Of a stretch of 64,000 nucleotides of DNA, positions 1 through 10,407 are shown piece after piece. Position numbers and translations under genes: made by a program. Under the pieces are notes generated by a model that worked only from the letters and a program-made list of their open reading frames with translations, was not told where the DNA came from and ran no database searches. The stretch is from Bidens hawaiensis (lineage: Eukaryota > Streptophyta > Magnoliopsida > Asterales > Asteraceae): assembly GCA_021521415.1 (NCBI GenBank), contig JAIQDT010000168.1, forward strand, positions 876,501 to 940,500, given 5' to 3'. The number at the start of each line of letters is the position of its first letter. Position 1 is the first letter of the stretch.

Positions 1-907
1 TTGTAATCGCTTTAAAGATTTTCAATCTTTCAAAGAATGGTAATATAACACGAAATGGTTCCATCTTGTCATCAGATCCGTCCAAGAAAGCACATATATT
101 ATGATTAGCATCAAAATCTTTTATCTTTACCATCTGCACACACGCAACAAACAAATCATCATGTTAGTAAAATTTTTGAATCTGAAAATATTCTATGTCA
201 TATATGTATGTGTATGCGCGTATATGTCTATGAGCGGTAAGTCTTTCACAGCATGTAAGTACGAGAGGATAAGTATCAGCGTGTAAGTTCATATCAGCGG
301 ATAACAACGTGCACACGTATAAGTTCATATTTAAGAATACCACGTATAAGTCTTTAGAGCTTATACGCCGTATATGTCTAAAAGACTTATGCGCCGTATA
401 AGTTCAAAACACTTATGTGTTCACACTTAAAACTAGGTCAAGAAACAATTTGAACAATTTAGACAATGATAGACAAGAATTTTTGGTCTAACAAGTTCAG
501 AATAGCCTCGATGATGTTTGTTAACTGAAAACCCCTTGATTAGATTTTATTTACAAGTCCAATTGAGTCCAAAACGATTTGGTATTGTTCATAATTATCA
601 AACAGTTACATATCTAACTCTAAAGATCAAAGTTATACCTTCACTGATTCAAGTAGTGTGCGAATCAACCACAAGAAACAAAGATTTCAAATTAAACAAG
701 ATATACGGACAGTTGATAATCACAATAAACAGCGTGTATGATCTTCTCAGAAGCGTATAAGCAAATAAATGAGAAACACAACGTATAAAATGTTATTTAT
801 ATGGAACACTTATACGCAACTATAAGTAATTGACTTATACGCCGCATAAGTCAGTTAGACTTATACGTCGTATAAGTTAAGTACTTATACGTTTGTTATT
901 TTCAACC
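1..907. repeat. AT-rich repeat block with CTTATACG/CGTATAAG palindromes
   Basis: No convincing gene. Between about 240 and 420 and again between 770 and 900 the words CTTATACG and CGTATAAG recur, often back to back as 19-bp imperfect palindromes (840-880 holds two). The same words recur in the untranslated leader and LTR of the copia element at 29840-30060 and 30540-30600. The block is therefore probably the leader or LTR region of a related copia element whose coding part lies left of the window. The short ORFs here have no recognisable domain. Confidence 0.5.
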
Positions 908-1378
908 AATGTTGTAAAAGTATATCTACAAGGCTGAGTACTCCCCGAGTACTCGTTACAAGGTATGATGGCGAGGGGAGTTTCTTTAACTCCACCTAGT
1001 TATTAAGGTACGATCGTATGTGGTCAATTTCAGTTAGACTCATATCTATTTGGTCAACTTCGGCCGATTTTGACTTAAAAAATAAAACATAATTCATATT
1101 TCTATAATATTAAAATAGTAATATCACATTTTTTTAACTAATGATTATCAAATTTTTGAATAATTTAATATTTAAAATTTTATTTATCTTTTCTATGATT
1201 CACTTATTTTGTTATAAATATTGGTATACTATTGATATTTGACATATATATAATATCTAAAACCTAATTTTCTTTATATTTACCATTTCCGAGTACCCTC
1301 TGAGTACTCCCCGAGTACTCCGAGTACACCCAACTCCCCAGTCGGCCGCCTAGGGTCCGCCTAGCGAGTTTTGCAACC
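908..1378. mobile_element. Short non-autonomous DNA transposon-like element
   Basis: About 470 bp bounded by weak inverted ends (TGTTGTAAAAG on the left, TTTTGCAACC on the right). Just inside both ends are clusters of GAGTACTC-type words: CCGAGTACTC near 945, and repeated GAGTACTC near 1290-1325. The interior is AT-rich and non-coding. Mirror-image ends with matching subterminal motifs suggest a MITE-like element. I could not define a clean target duplication, so family and exact edges are uncertain. Confidence 0.4.
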
Positions 1379-2941
1379 GTTTATTCAATCATGTTTAAAC
1401 TTGACAAATATCACACATACGACCCCGATCAAGTCCAAATTAATGACTTTGATGAAACCTCTTGAAATTTTAATCACAATTTTGATTTTAAACAACCAAT
1501 TTCACATTTTTGAACTTAATCAAGTCCAACTTAATGACATTGACCAATTCATTTAAACTTTTAAATCTCAAATTTTGAATATTTTTGTCCAAAACATCCA
1601 CTCGATTCCGATTCTCGGATATCCAGACCCGAATTACCATTCACCAAAATCGAAAATAAAGCAGAAATGTAAAATCTTTTTGGTTTATGAATGAAAAGAT
1701 GTAATCAAAACAAAATATATCAAAATAAGAACTAATAACAAACATAAAGAAACATATTTTTGTGAGTTGAGAAAGGAATAATATTGATCAATCCGTTCTT
1801 CCATCACGGTTTTATACTTTGGCTTTATTATGCCTGATGTTAAGTCTAGTCATTGGTATTGTTGTCCACTTAAACTTTTAAAACAAAAGATTCAGAGACA
1901 TCAGTGATACGCTTAAGGTTCAATTGAGCACATAATATCAGAAAAAGATTAGATTCTAATCTTGACTCAGGCTTGATTTTATTTTTACCATGTCACCCCA
2001 ACTTGACTTAAACCTTAGTACCAGCAGATCAAAACATTTAAAATTTTTAATTTGGCAACATAGCAACAGTTTTTCATAACAAGGCATACTCTCGTTATCA
2101 AGCAATACCCTAAGTTTATTTTACCAAGGATGAGTATGTACGATTTCATCTGTTGGCTTTGCAGGCATTGTATCCCCTGGGGTCCATTTCTTATTGATAT
2201 TAAGACGAGCGCAAGAGAGGAACAATGTATGAGTAACAGCATTTTTGATCAAGTCAGTAGTGAAAGCTGTACAAAGTACAAAGTGATCAAAGTTTAATGA
2301 CTTCTTAGGGTTCGCTCTTTTGAGCACGAGTTTAAATATTCATCGAAGTTAATACCCAGATGATAAACTGCATAAAGACCTCAATGGCTCCAGAAACCTA
2401 GTGCATCCAATCAATACAGGATTTAAAGCCATAAAACCATACGCCGTTGAAATGTAGATTGTGTATTAGACGCTTAAAATGCTTTATTAACATTTTATTT
2501 TTGGTGGTCTACTGAAATATAAGGCTTGAGTATGACAGGTTATTAATTGTCTGTCATCCTCACCAAGACTTTAGTGCTAGAATGCTAACCCATCTTTCAA
2601 TTTGGCTAGTTAAGTTTATATCACTTATTCCCTTACTTGTTTGTTTTAAAGACTACCAATGCAACGACATTAATCAATAGACTTTTATACCTCATTTTAC
2701 CGGTACTTGTCATTGTACTATCATTTTCCTTTTATGCTTCAAAACTCATTTTCAGGAGCATTTTTCTATTGTTTTTGTGTTTTACACATTTTTCAATGTT
2801 TTTGGTTTTTATACTTTTCAAATGTTTTTGACTTTTAATATTTTTCAAATGTTTTTGTATTTTTCCCAAACCATATATCCCCCTAAAATCAAAAACCATT
2901 TAAAGAAAAATATTTACAAAGAAATTTGACCTGGTGAACGG
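1379..2941. other. Non-coding stretch downstream of copia RNase H
   Basis: No gene recognised. The 3' LTR of the minus-strand copia element should lie here, but nothing resembling its 5' LTR (30308-30693) was found, so that LTR is probably deleted or replaced. The short minus-strand ORFs near 2015-2327 have no recognisable domain. The stretch 2750-2870 is T-rich low-complexity sequence. Confidence 0.5.
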
Positions 2942-3466
2942 TTACTCAAAGGTCGGAATCCATACCTCGGTATCACTCTCTTTCCCACCGCCCATGTTCT
3001 TAATACCGTTAAGCCCCAACAAATACAAAAATTTCTTTTTATCGAAAGCTTTAGTAAAAAGATCAGCTTTTTGCTCGTTTGTGTGAATTTTGTCTACGGT
3101 AATCAACTTCTTCTCGTAACAATAACGGATGAAGTGATAGCGTATGTTAATATGTTTAGTTTTCGAGTGACTTACCGGGTTCTTAGTTATGGATATAGCA
3201 GCAGTATTATCTACAAAAATATGAGTAGTAAGAAATTTCAAACCATAGTCGCGCATTTGTTGTTGTATCCATAAAACTTGAGAACAGCAGCTAGAAGCAG
3301 CTACATACTCGGCTTCACGGGTAGATAGCGACACAGTCATCTGCTTCTTACAATGCCATGTCACCAACCTGCTACAAAAGAATTGACAGTCGGTAGTGGT
3401 AGATTTGGCGTTCAGCTTGCAGCTTCCATAATCATAATCAAAAAATGCTCTCAGCTTAAATACATC
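2942..3466 (-). pseudogene. Ty1-copia RNase H domain (broken)
   Basis: Copia-type RNase H, which degrades the RNA strand of the RNA-DNA hybrid during reverse transcription. The open part (3367-2942, 141 codons) contains LSTREAEYVAASSC and the downstream VDNTAAI and HSKTKHINIRYHFIR motifs typical of copia RNase H. The upstream part, reading KLNAKSTT, is visible to about 3466 in a broken frame. It ends the copia polyprotein at a stop near 2942. The reading frame is interrupted between 3368 and 3470. Confidence 0.85.
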
Positions 3467-3469
3467 GTC

Positions 3470-4448
3470 TCAAGGATACCAAAGATCGACCCATGGACAC
3501 CCCTTAACATAACATAGTATCCGCTCCACCAACGTTAGATGAAAGACCCTTGGACTGGATTGATATTGGGCACACAAATACGTCAGATACATAATGTGTG
3601 GCATTGAAGTAGTGAGGTACATAAGGGAGCCAATCATAGAATGATATGGTGTTTCATCAACCTTCTCCCTGGTGGGATCAGAACCAATTCCATGATTTAG
3701 CGGGATAGGAGTGGTGATCGGCGATGAGTCATCCATATATAACTTTTCGAGGATATCTTTGACATACTTCGTCTGATGAATGAAGATACCATCAGAAAGT
3801 TGTTCAACTTGCAAACCTAAGAAAAACATCAATTTTCCCATAGCGCTCATTTCAAACTTCAACTTCATAACTTCCACACATTCTTTGCACAGATCATCGT
3901 TTGTTGACCCAAAAATTATATCGTCCACATAGACTTGGACTAGCTGCAGATGACCATCTACTTCCTTAGTGAAGAGTGTACAATCAACGGTTCCACCAAC
4001 AAACCTATTGTCTAACAGGTGTTGAGACAATGTTTCATACCAAGCTCTATGGCTTGATGTAATTCGTATAGAGATTTGTCGAGTAGGTACACTTTGTATT
4101 TGTGGATTGGATCGACAAAACCCGGTGGTTGTCCTACAAAGACATTTTCACCCAATTTTTCGTTCAAGAAAGCAGACTTAACATCTAACTGGTAGACCTT
4201 GAATCCTTTCCAATATGCAAAGGCTAAGAAAATCCGAATAGCTTCAAGTCTAGCAACGGGAGCATAGACTTCGTTGTGATCGATTCCTTCCCTTTGATTG
4301 AAACCAAGAACCAGTAATCGAGTTTTGTTTCTGACAATAATACCGTTTTCATCCATTTTGCACTTGAAAACCCACTTGGTATTAATGCATCGTTTGTTAT
4401 CAGGTAGATCCACAAGTTTCCCCCTCCAAGCTTTTCAAATTGCAACAA
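3470..4448 (-). pseudogene. Ty1-copia reverse transcriptase (frameshifted)
   Basis: RNA-dependent DNA polymerase of the copia element, in two overlapping open pieces (4413-4012 and 4030-3470). The first holds the VFKCKMDENG fold, ARLEAIRIFLAFA and VYQLDVKSAFLN, the copia motif A with its catalytic Asp. The second holds VYVDDIIFGS, the YxDD catalytic motif, followed by KYVKDILEKL and DETPYHSMIGSLMYL. A frameshift joins the pieces near 4020 and another lies near 4440. The core motifs are intact but no continuous protein can be made. Confidence 0.88.
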
Positions 4449-5299
4449 TTATTCTTGCATCGCATTGACCCAACTCTCTTCAGTCAAATCTTGTTTATAT
4501 GTCTTCGGTTCAATTTGTGAAATGAAACATTTGAATGGGAATCGATTTTGAAGTGGAGCAACTTGAGTGTAATAACAATTGAGACTTTGATCAAGTTGGC
4601 TTATAGTTCGTACTCCAGAATTCAGATCTCCAATAATATTCTCTTCTGGGTGATATGACATAGTACGAGGAATGACTTCATCAGAAACCACCACATCCGG
4701 TTGTAGATTAGTGACATTCTCCTCATTAACCATTTCATCAAAAAGCACAGGATTAGAAGTAGGTGTTGGCTGTACCATGGAATCAATCACACCATTGTGA
4801 TCTTCACCATCATCTTCAAAGGAAGGTGTAGCTGGAGTATCATCAATATGGTCATCAACATCATGTGTTGGGTCCTCATTAAAGATAGGAACATTTTGTG
4901 CAGTAATTTCTTCGTTCAACCCTTCACCCAAATGTTGTTGAAATAACAGTGTGGCCATTTCATCAATGATTTCCTCTTCAGAAAATGAGAAACAACTCCA
5001 CAAGCTGTCATAGTCAAACATCCATGAATCACCATTTTTTGAATAGGAGAAGCATATCTTTGACAGTCAACATGTTGTACTTGCACAATCCGGTTGATGC
5101 TAGGTAAAAACACACGACGCAAAGGACTAGCATAACCCCCAAAGAAACCTTCCATAGACTTAGCGCCAAATTTACGATCAGGATCAACGACAGTACACTG
5201 TGATCCGAATGGCTCAAGCCACTTCAAATTCGGCTTTTGTTGATTAAGTAGCTCGAAACGGGTTTTCCAAACTTCTTTACTGTTAGAACACGGATAAGA
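4449..5299 (-). pseudogene. Ty1-copia integrase C-terminal tail and linker to RT
   Basis: Continuation of copia pol after the nested insertion. The piece near 5299-5030 reads LIRVLTVKKFGKPV and then KWLEPFGSQC (conserved sequence just after the integrase core) and GFFGGYAS. The piece 5021-4449 (190 codons) is an acidic, low-complexity linker ending SWVNAMQEE, the usual entry into copia RT. Frames shift between the pieces near 5225 and 5025. The sequence ends abruptly at the solo-LTR junction (5304/5305); the missing upstream half of integrase resumes at 24807. Confidence 0.8.
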
Positions 5300-5304
5300 G
5301 TATC
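5300..5304. repeat. Imperfect 5-bp target duplication of the outer solo LTR (left)
   Basis: GTATC here and GTGTA at 24807-24811 flank the solo LTR. Three of five bases match. Counting this as one copy restores the copia frame across the site (ACYT joined to LIRVLTV), which supports it as an old, mutated target duplication. Confidence 0.5.
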
Positions 5305-5334
5305 TGTCACACCCTCAAAATCCACTAACGGAGT

Positions 5335-5339
5335 CTTAC
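5335..5339. repeat. CTTAC target-site duplication, left copy
   Basis: CTTAC directly precedes the first TG of LTR 1 and is repeated exactly at 22188-22192 after LTR 3. This shows the outermost ends of the chromovirus array are the original insertion ends. Confidence 0.9.
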
Positions 5340-7139
5340 TGTAACGATTCCGACGAAACCAGGTATACCCTAACCGGTAGACTGTAGTTACGTCATATTT
5401 AATGTCAGGTATATGAATTACCGTAGTAATCATACGAGAATACATGGTTCATTGTATTGATTGTACGTGAATACATAATTCACCGTATTGAATATGCGAT
5501 CAATCGATCGATAGTTATTGAAACCCGAATGAATCGAGGGTTCAATTATAGACGAGATATATGATATTTAGTGATGTTACGAAGTATTAGAGCTTCGGGA
5601 TAAGTGAATTAAAGCGCAGAAAAAAGATTTCGATTTAATGGTACGTCGGTACGTTAAACGAAACCTTTATTACCAAACCGAGCAAGAGACGATCGATCAA
5701 GCCGAAAAAGATGCACAATTATTAATACTATGATGTTTTAAGTTAATAAATGTCATGGTTTAAGTTTTTAAATCGGTTTTATATATATTTCATTTTTAAG
5801 CCGAAAAACGACCGTTTTAGCCTCGTTTTAAGCCGAATTAAACGTTTAACCGAAAAACGAACTGAACCAGATTATCCAAAACATTATCCGGATATCCGAT
5901 ATCCAAATGAGTGGCCAAGAATGGAGAGGTGGGTCCCACCCCACCCCCTCCCTACTTCCGGTCGCAACCCCCTCACCCCATTTCATTTTGTTTTTCCTTT
6001 TTACAAGCAATTCCATGTTCTCCCTTTCCTCTCCACAAGATCATGATCCAAAACCGAGCTTTTGTAGCAAGAAAACAAGGTAAAGAATCGAGTTAATCAC
6101 GTTTCCATCTTCGTTTCTTGAGTTTATTTGCAAGAAAATGAGGTTTCAAAGATGAAAACCGATTCTTGCATGATCAAGTGATGTATACGGGTTATACAAG
6201 GGATCTTGGTCCAAGAAAGGAGTTAAACGAATCAAAAACGAATTTTTACGGTTAAATCTTTGTTTTAGTATCATAACCGTAACCATGAAAGAAATGGCTT
6301 GATCGTGAGTGTAACTTGCTTGGTATTGTGGTATGTTGTTTGTAGGCTCTGTATTTAGTGGTAGATAAGGCGGAAAGATGAGTTTGTAGCTTGTAGTGGC
6401 GGAAAACGAAAGGTATATTCGGTTATGTTCGGTTTTGGGAAATTTGGACAGATTGTTGATGCTTTGGAGTTAGGAAATGAAATTATACAGAGGTGTTAAA
6501 AACATGAAAATATGAGTTCTGTGAATTTTTGGTAATTTTTGGATAAAGGATGAATATTTTGTAAATTTAATGCTCGGTTTTGGCTAAAAATGGTGAAAAA
6601 TAGTTAAATATTATGAAAAATTCTGGAAAATTACAGATAAGATTTTTATATCATGTATAAGTCACACACAAAATTTGAGGTCAGTTGGAGAAGTCTATGT
6701 AGGCTTTTCGGTTAAACGAGTACTAGGGTTTTCTAGCTCGGTTTTAGTGAAAATGGCATGTAAAAGAAGATTTTGGTTCTGGAAAAATTACAGGGGACTA
6801 TGTGGATGGCAGGGGACATCCAGGAAAAATTTGGGATTTTTCTAAGATCGTTTGGTATTTACGACATATTTAGTGTTTAAATGGTGTTTAAAAATAGATA
6901 AATAAATTTTAAATGTAAGAATTAATTCTGGAAATATTTTTATAAAATTCCCCACTGTTAAAAAGTGATTTGTGCAAAATTTCAAGATCCGAGAGTAAAC
7001 GGATAAGTATTTGTGCTAATTATCAAACTTTTAAAGTTAAAACGCGTAAACCGGTGAAGTTCGCTTAAGCGAGCTGACTGGTGTATAAAAACCCTAAAAA
7101 TAAACTATTTTCATATGAATGAGTTAAACAAGTAAAAAT

Positions 7140-7168
7140 AAATCATCCGAAAATAATTCGGATGATTT
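7140..7168. repeat. Perfect 12-bp hairpin in LTR 1
   Basis: AAATCATCCGAA and its exact reverse complement are separated by AATAA. The same hairpin is unchanged at 12208-12236 in LTR 2 and 20896-20924 in LTR 3. Confidence 0.85.
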
Positions 7169-7744
7169 GAGTAATTTTAACCTATTTTAACAGTTTCCGG
7201 TACGCCAAAGACGGAAACGGGTCCCGCGGCCAAACGGGACGTCTAAACCGAGCTATAATTTCACCACTTTAATTAAGTTATCAGTCAACAACTATTTTCG
7301 GGTCGTGTGCGACCAAACTCAGTTTGAAACATAAAATTGGATAACCGTGCTGGGCACGCAAAACGAGGAAAACGAATTAATAGAAAATTTGACTGTTGAA
7401 CTCTAAACGACATCACAATCTGAGTCCGGAGAAGTATTTCGGGTACAGTACTGGGTTAACAGTGTCCCCAGATGTACCAGTTGATACGGTTAAAAGATTA
7501 TATAAACAATAAGTGTATAATAACGATCTTAGGGATCATATTACAGATTGGACGCGTTAATTGATAATGATTGTTGTTACCTGCTTGCATGTGCTAAGGT
7601 GAGTTTCACGAGCCCCTTTTTCTGAATTGTTTTCAAATATTTTCCCGGGGCGGAAAGCATGTTACTATTGAAATGTTTAAATACATACTGAACGCATGGA
7701 TTTGCGTGTATTTATAAATATTTGATTGTACGGGAATCGTACGG

Positions 7745-7860
7745 AATGGGTACAGGACTGGGTTAACAGTGTCCCCAGATGTCCCTAGAAGTGTTTCTGG
7801 GTTAACATTGCCCCCGGAATGGGTACTGTACTGGGTTAACAGTGTCCCTAGATAATATTA
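7745..7860. repeat. 73-bp LTR tandem repeat, two units
   Basis: The unit begins GGGTACxGxACTGGGTTAAC and includes TGTCCCCAGAT and GGGTTAACATTGCCCCCGG. Anchors fall at 7750 and 7823. The same repeat is present five times in LTR 2 and LTR 3. Confidence 0.85.
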
Positions 7861-8044
7861 TATTATGATATGGATTTATCATGGTTTACTAAAATTGTGA
7901 AACTCACCAACTATTCGTAGTTGACCCGTTTTCTCACGTGCTTTTCAGGTACAATTAAGATGAAGTGATTGCTTACGTGCTAAGCGCTTGATGAGTGTAA
8001 GATTTGCGTGCAGGATGTTAGGATACATTATAACAAATAGAATT

Positions 8045-8710
8045 CCACAAGTTTTCCCAGAAAAACTTCCTGGATTACCGCCAAACCGACAGGTCGAATT
8101 CAGAATCGAATTAATGTCTCAAGCTGGCCCTGTTGCTAAAGCACCCTACCGAATTGCACCGTCCGAGATGCATGAATTATCCAATCAGTTACAAGAACTG
8201 TTGGATAAGATTTTATACGACCTAGTTAGTCACCATGGGGTGCACCAGTTTTAATTGGGAAATGAAGGACGGAAGTGTTAGGATATGTGTTGATTAGGGA
8301 GAATTGAATAAAGTGACGATCAAGAATAGGTATTCACTTCTTCGAAGTAAATGATCTGTTTAACCAACTGCAAAGGGCGAGTTATCTTTAGAAAATTGAT
8401 CTTATATATAGTTATCACCAAATGAAAAATCCAAGAGGAGGACGTTGTAGCAACAGCGTTGCGGACTCGCTACGGCCATTATGAATTTTTATTCATGCCG
8501 TTCGGGTTAACAAATGCGCAGGCAGTATTCATGGAACTCATGAATCGAGTCTGTAAACCTTACTTTGGCAAATTTGTCATAGCATTCATTGATGATATTT
8601 TGATATATTCGCAACGTAAAGAAGAGCACGAACGACGATTAAGGAAAATTGTGGAAGTGTTAAAGCAAGAAGAGCTATACGCGAAGTTTTCAAAATGTGA
8701 TTTTGAATAA
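8045..8710 (+). pseudogene. Chromovirus reverse transcriptase, interior copy 1 (broken)
   Basis: Begins abruptly at the LTR 1 junction in the RT N-terminus ([20 protein letters not shown], then [10 protein letters not shown]). It stops at a frameshift near 8254 and reopens at 8459 with [19 protein letters not shown] and the catalytic motif FIDDILIYS. It ends with an in-frame stop at 8710 after KFSKCDFE. Gag, protease and the first RT residues are missing through a deletion that also took the end of LTR 1. The same breaks occur in copy 2 (16656-17399), so they predate the duplication. Confidence 0.85.
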
Positions 8711-10330
8711 AGAAGGCATAATCCCTTGGTCAGGTTGTAAAGCAACAAAGATTTCACAAAGATTCAAATAAGATAGAAACCATTAAAATTGGCAGTCACC
8801 CAAGGCACCAAAGGGAATGCGCTAATCTTTAGGACTAGCCGGAGGCTATCAGCGGTTTATTGAAGAATTTTTAGCATTACCCAACTCATAATCCTTTGTA
8901 CGACGCAAATGTACAAATTTTATAGATGATAAGAGACCGCAGTCTCATACTCATCGAAGATGGGTTGAGTTGTTAAGCGATTATGACTGTGACATCCGTT
9001 ATCACCCCGGCTAGGCTAACGTCATAGCCGAAGCCTTGAGTAGGAAAGATCGGGTTAAGCCATTGCGAGTGCGAGTGCTGGGGATGATAGTCCAGTCGAA
9101 TCTTTCGGACCTGATTCGAGTCGCTCAACGTGAGACGTTGAAAGAGGAACAATTGGAAAAGGAGGAACTTTACGGCAATGAGAAGAACTTCGAACAACGC
9201 GTGGACGAAATTCTCTACTTCAAAAAAAAATTGGGTTTGGATCCCGACCCTCCATGACATTAGTGAATTAATCATGGACGAAGCGCATAGATCGAAATAT
9301 TCCATACATCCGGGATCGGATTTGACTATTGATGATACGAATATCTGAAAGGATTTTATTAATGGCCGAGTTGGAGAAAGATATGGATTACGTATGTTGG
9401 TGAATATTTAAGTTATGCAAGGGATAAGACTGCACACCGAAAACCCTAGGGAACGCCGCAACGACAGAAAAATTCGCCAATGATAGTGGGAATAAATTGC
9501 AATGGATTTCGGGACGCAAATTCCCAAGATATATCAAAGGCATGATGTAAATTTGGGTAATCGCGGATCGATTAACCAATCCTCGCATTTCATCCCAATC
9601 CATGACGATTACCGCCACGAATTCTCACCCAAATTCCTGATGGTGAAAAGGTATCTCGTCGTGGAGAACCATTTTCAATGATCTCAGATCGAAATAGTCA
9701 TCCTACTTCCATTATTGGAAGGCGGGGAAGGAAGCATCGAGAGCTTGAAGCTTTCTATGGGTGAAGTAATTATCACCAAATTGTTAAATTGAAAATGGGC
9801 GTCAATCAAGCCATAAGATTTGAATTGATTCGAGAAACATCCAATCGGATTTATAATATTCAAGATAAGTTGAAAGCAGCGCGAGATTGGCAAAGGATTT
9901 ATGCCAACATTCAAAGGAAACCATTGTCACCGGAAAGAGGTGACAAGGCATTTTTAAGGCATCACCTTCGAGAGGTGATATAAGGTTTGGCAAAACCGAA
10001 AATAGCTCCTTAATATATTGAACCTCATGAGAATTATCTCCATGATTGGTCATTTAGTTTATCGATTAAAGTACTCCAGGGGCTAAGTACTATACATGAT
10101 ATTTTGCCTTGTATACGGATTGAAAAGTGCCTAAGCGATGAGGCAACGAAAGTACTAGTAATAGAGGTACTCATAGAAGACATGCTTGATATCATAACTA
10201 ATTCCGTAGAGATAGTAGACGGGGAAAACTAAACAGTTTGGACATACCAAGCTCTATTAATTAAGATTAAGCGGAATTTACAGCGAGGACCAGATTATAC
10301 TTGGTAACGCGAGGGTGAATTCTGAAAGAA
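8711..10330 (+). pseudogene. Chromovirus RNase H, integrase and chromodomain-like tail, copy 1 (decayed)
   Basis: Fragments only. A GLAGGYQRFI-like word near 8830 marks the RT-RNase H connection. [13 protein letters not shown] near 8970 and [16 protein letters not shown] at 9036-9257 mark the RNase H end and integrase zinc region. NIQDKLKAARDWQRIYAN at 9789-9983 is the integrase C-terminus, and a RGPDYTW-like word near 10290 is the chromodomain-type tail. Stops and frameshifts separate all of them. The stretch is followed by the conserved gypsy pre-PPT words AATTTCGAGGACGAAATTTC. Confidence 0.75.
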
Positions 10331-10394
10331 AAACCCCCACCTTTCTCTCGGAAGGGGATAGTGGGCGTGTAAAATTTCGAGGACGAAATTTCTT

Positions 10395-10407
10395 AACGGG
10401 GGGAGAA
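10395..10407 (+). promoter_or_regulatory. Polypurine tract before LTR 2
   Basis: AACGGGGGGAGAA lies directly against TGTAACG, the start of LTR 2. This is the plus-strand primer position for reverse transcription. The same tract stands before LTR 3 at 19083-19095. Confidence 0.85.

Larger units (their letters stand above)
5340..8044 (+). repeat. Chromovirus LTR 1, truncated at its 3' end
   Basis: Starts TGTAACGATTCCGACG like the other two LTRs and matches LTR 2 up to 13331, where it breaks off. The last 168 bp are missing and pol sequence follows directly. It carries two 73-bp repeats where LTRs 2 and 3 carry five, which accounts for its exact 219-bp length difference over the shared part. 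The apparent ORFs inside (for example 5750-6046) recur in the other LTRs and are not genes. Confidence 0.9.

Noticed and set aside
2121..2327. 68-codon minus-strand ORF with protein-like composition
   Set aside because: No recognisable motif and no supporting neighbour; could be a decayed copia 3' ORF but cannot be shown.
5750..6096. ORFs of 98 and 61 codons repeated at 5750, 10818 and 19506
   Set aside because: They lie inside the chromovirus LTRs, recur only because the LTR does, and have no recognisable domain.
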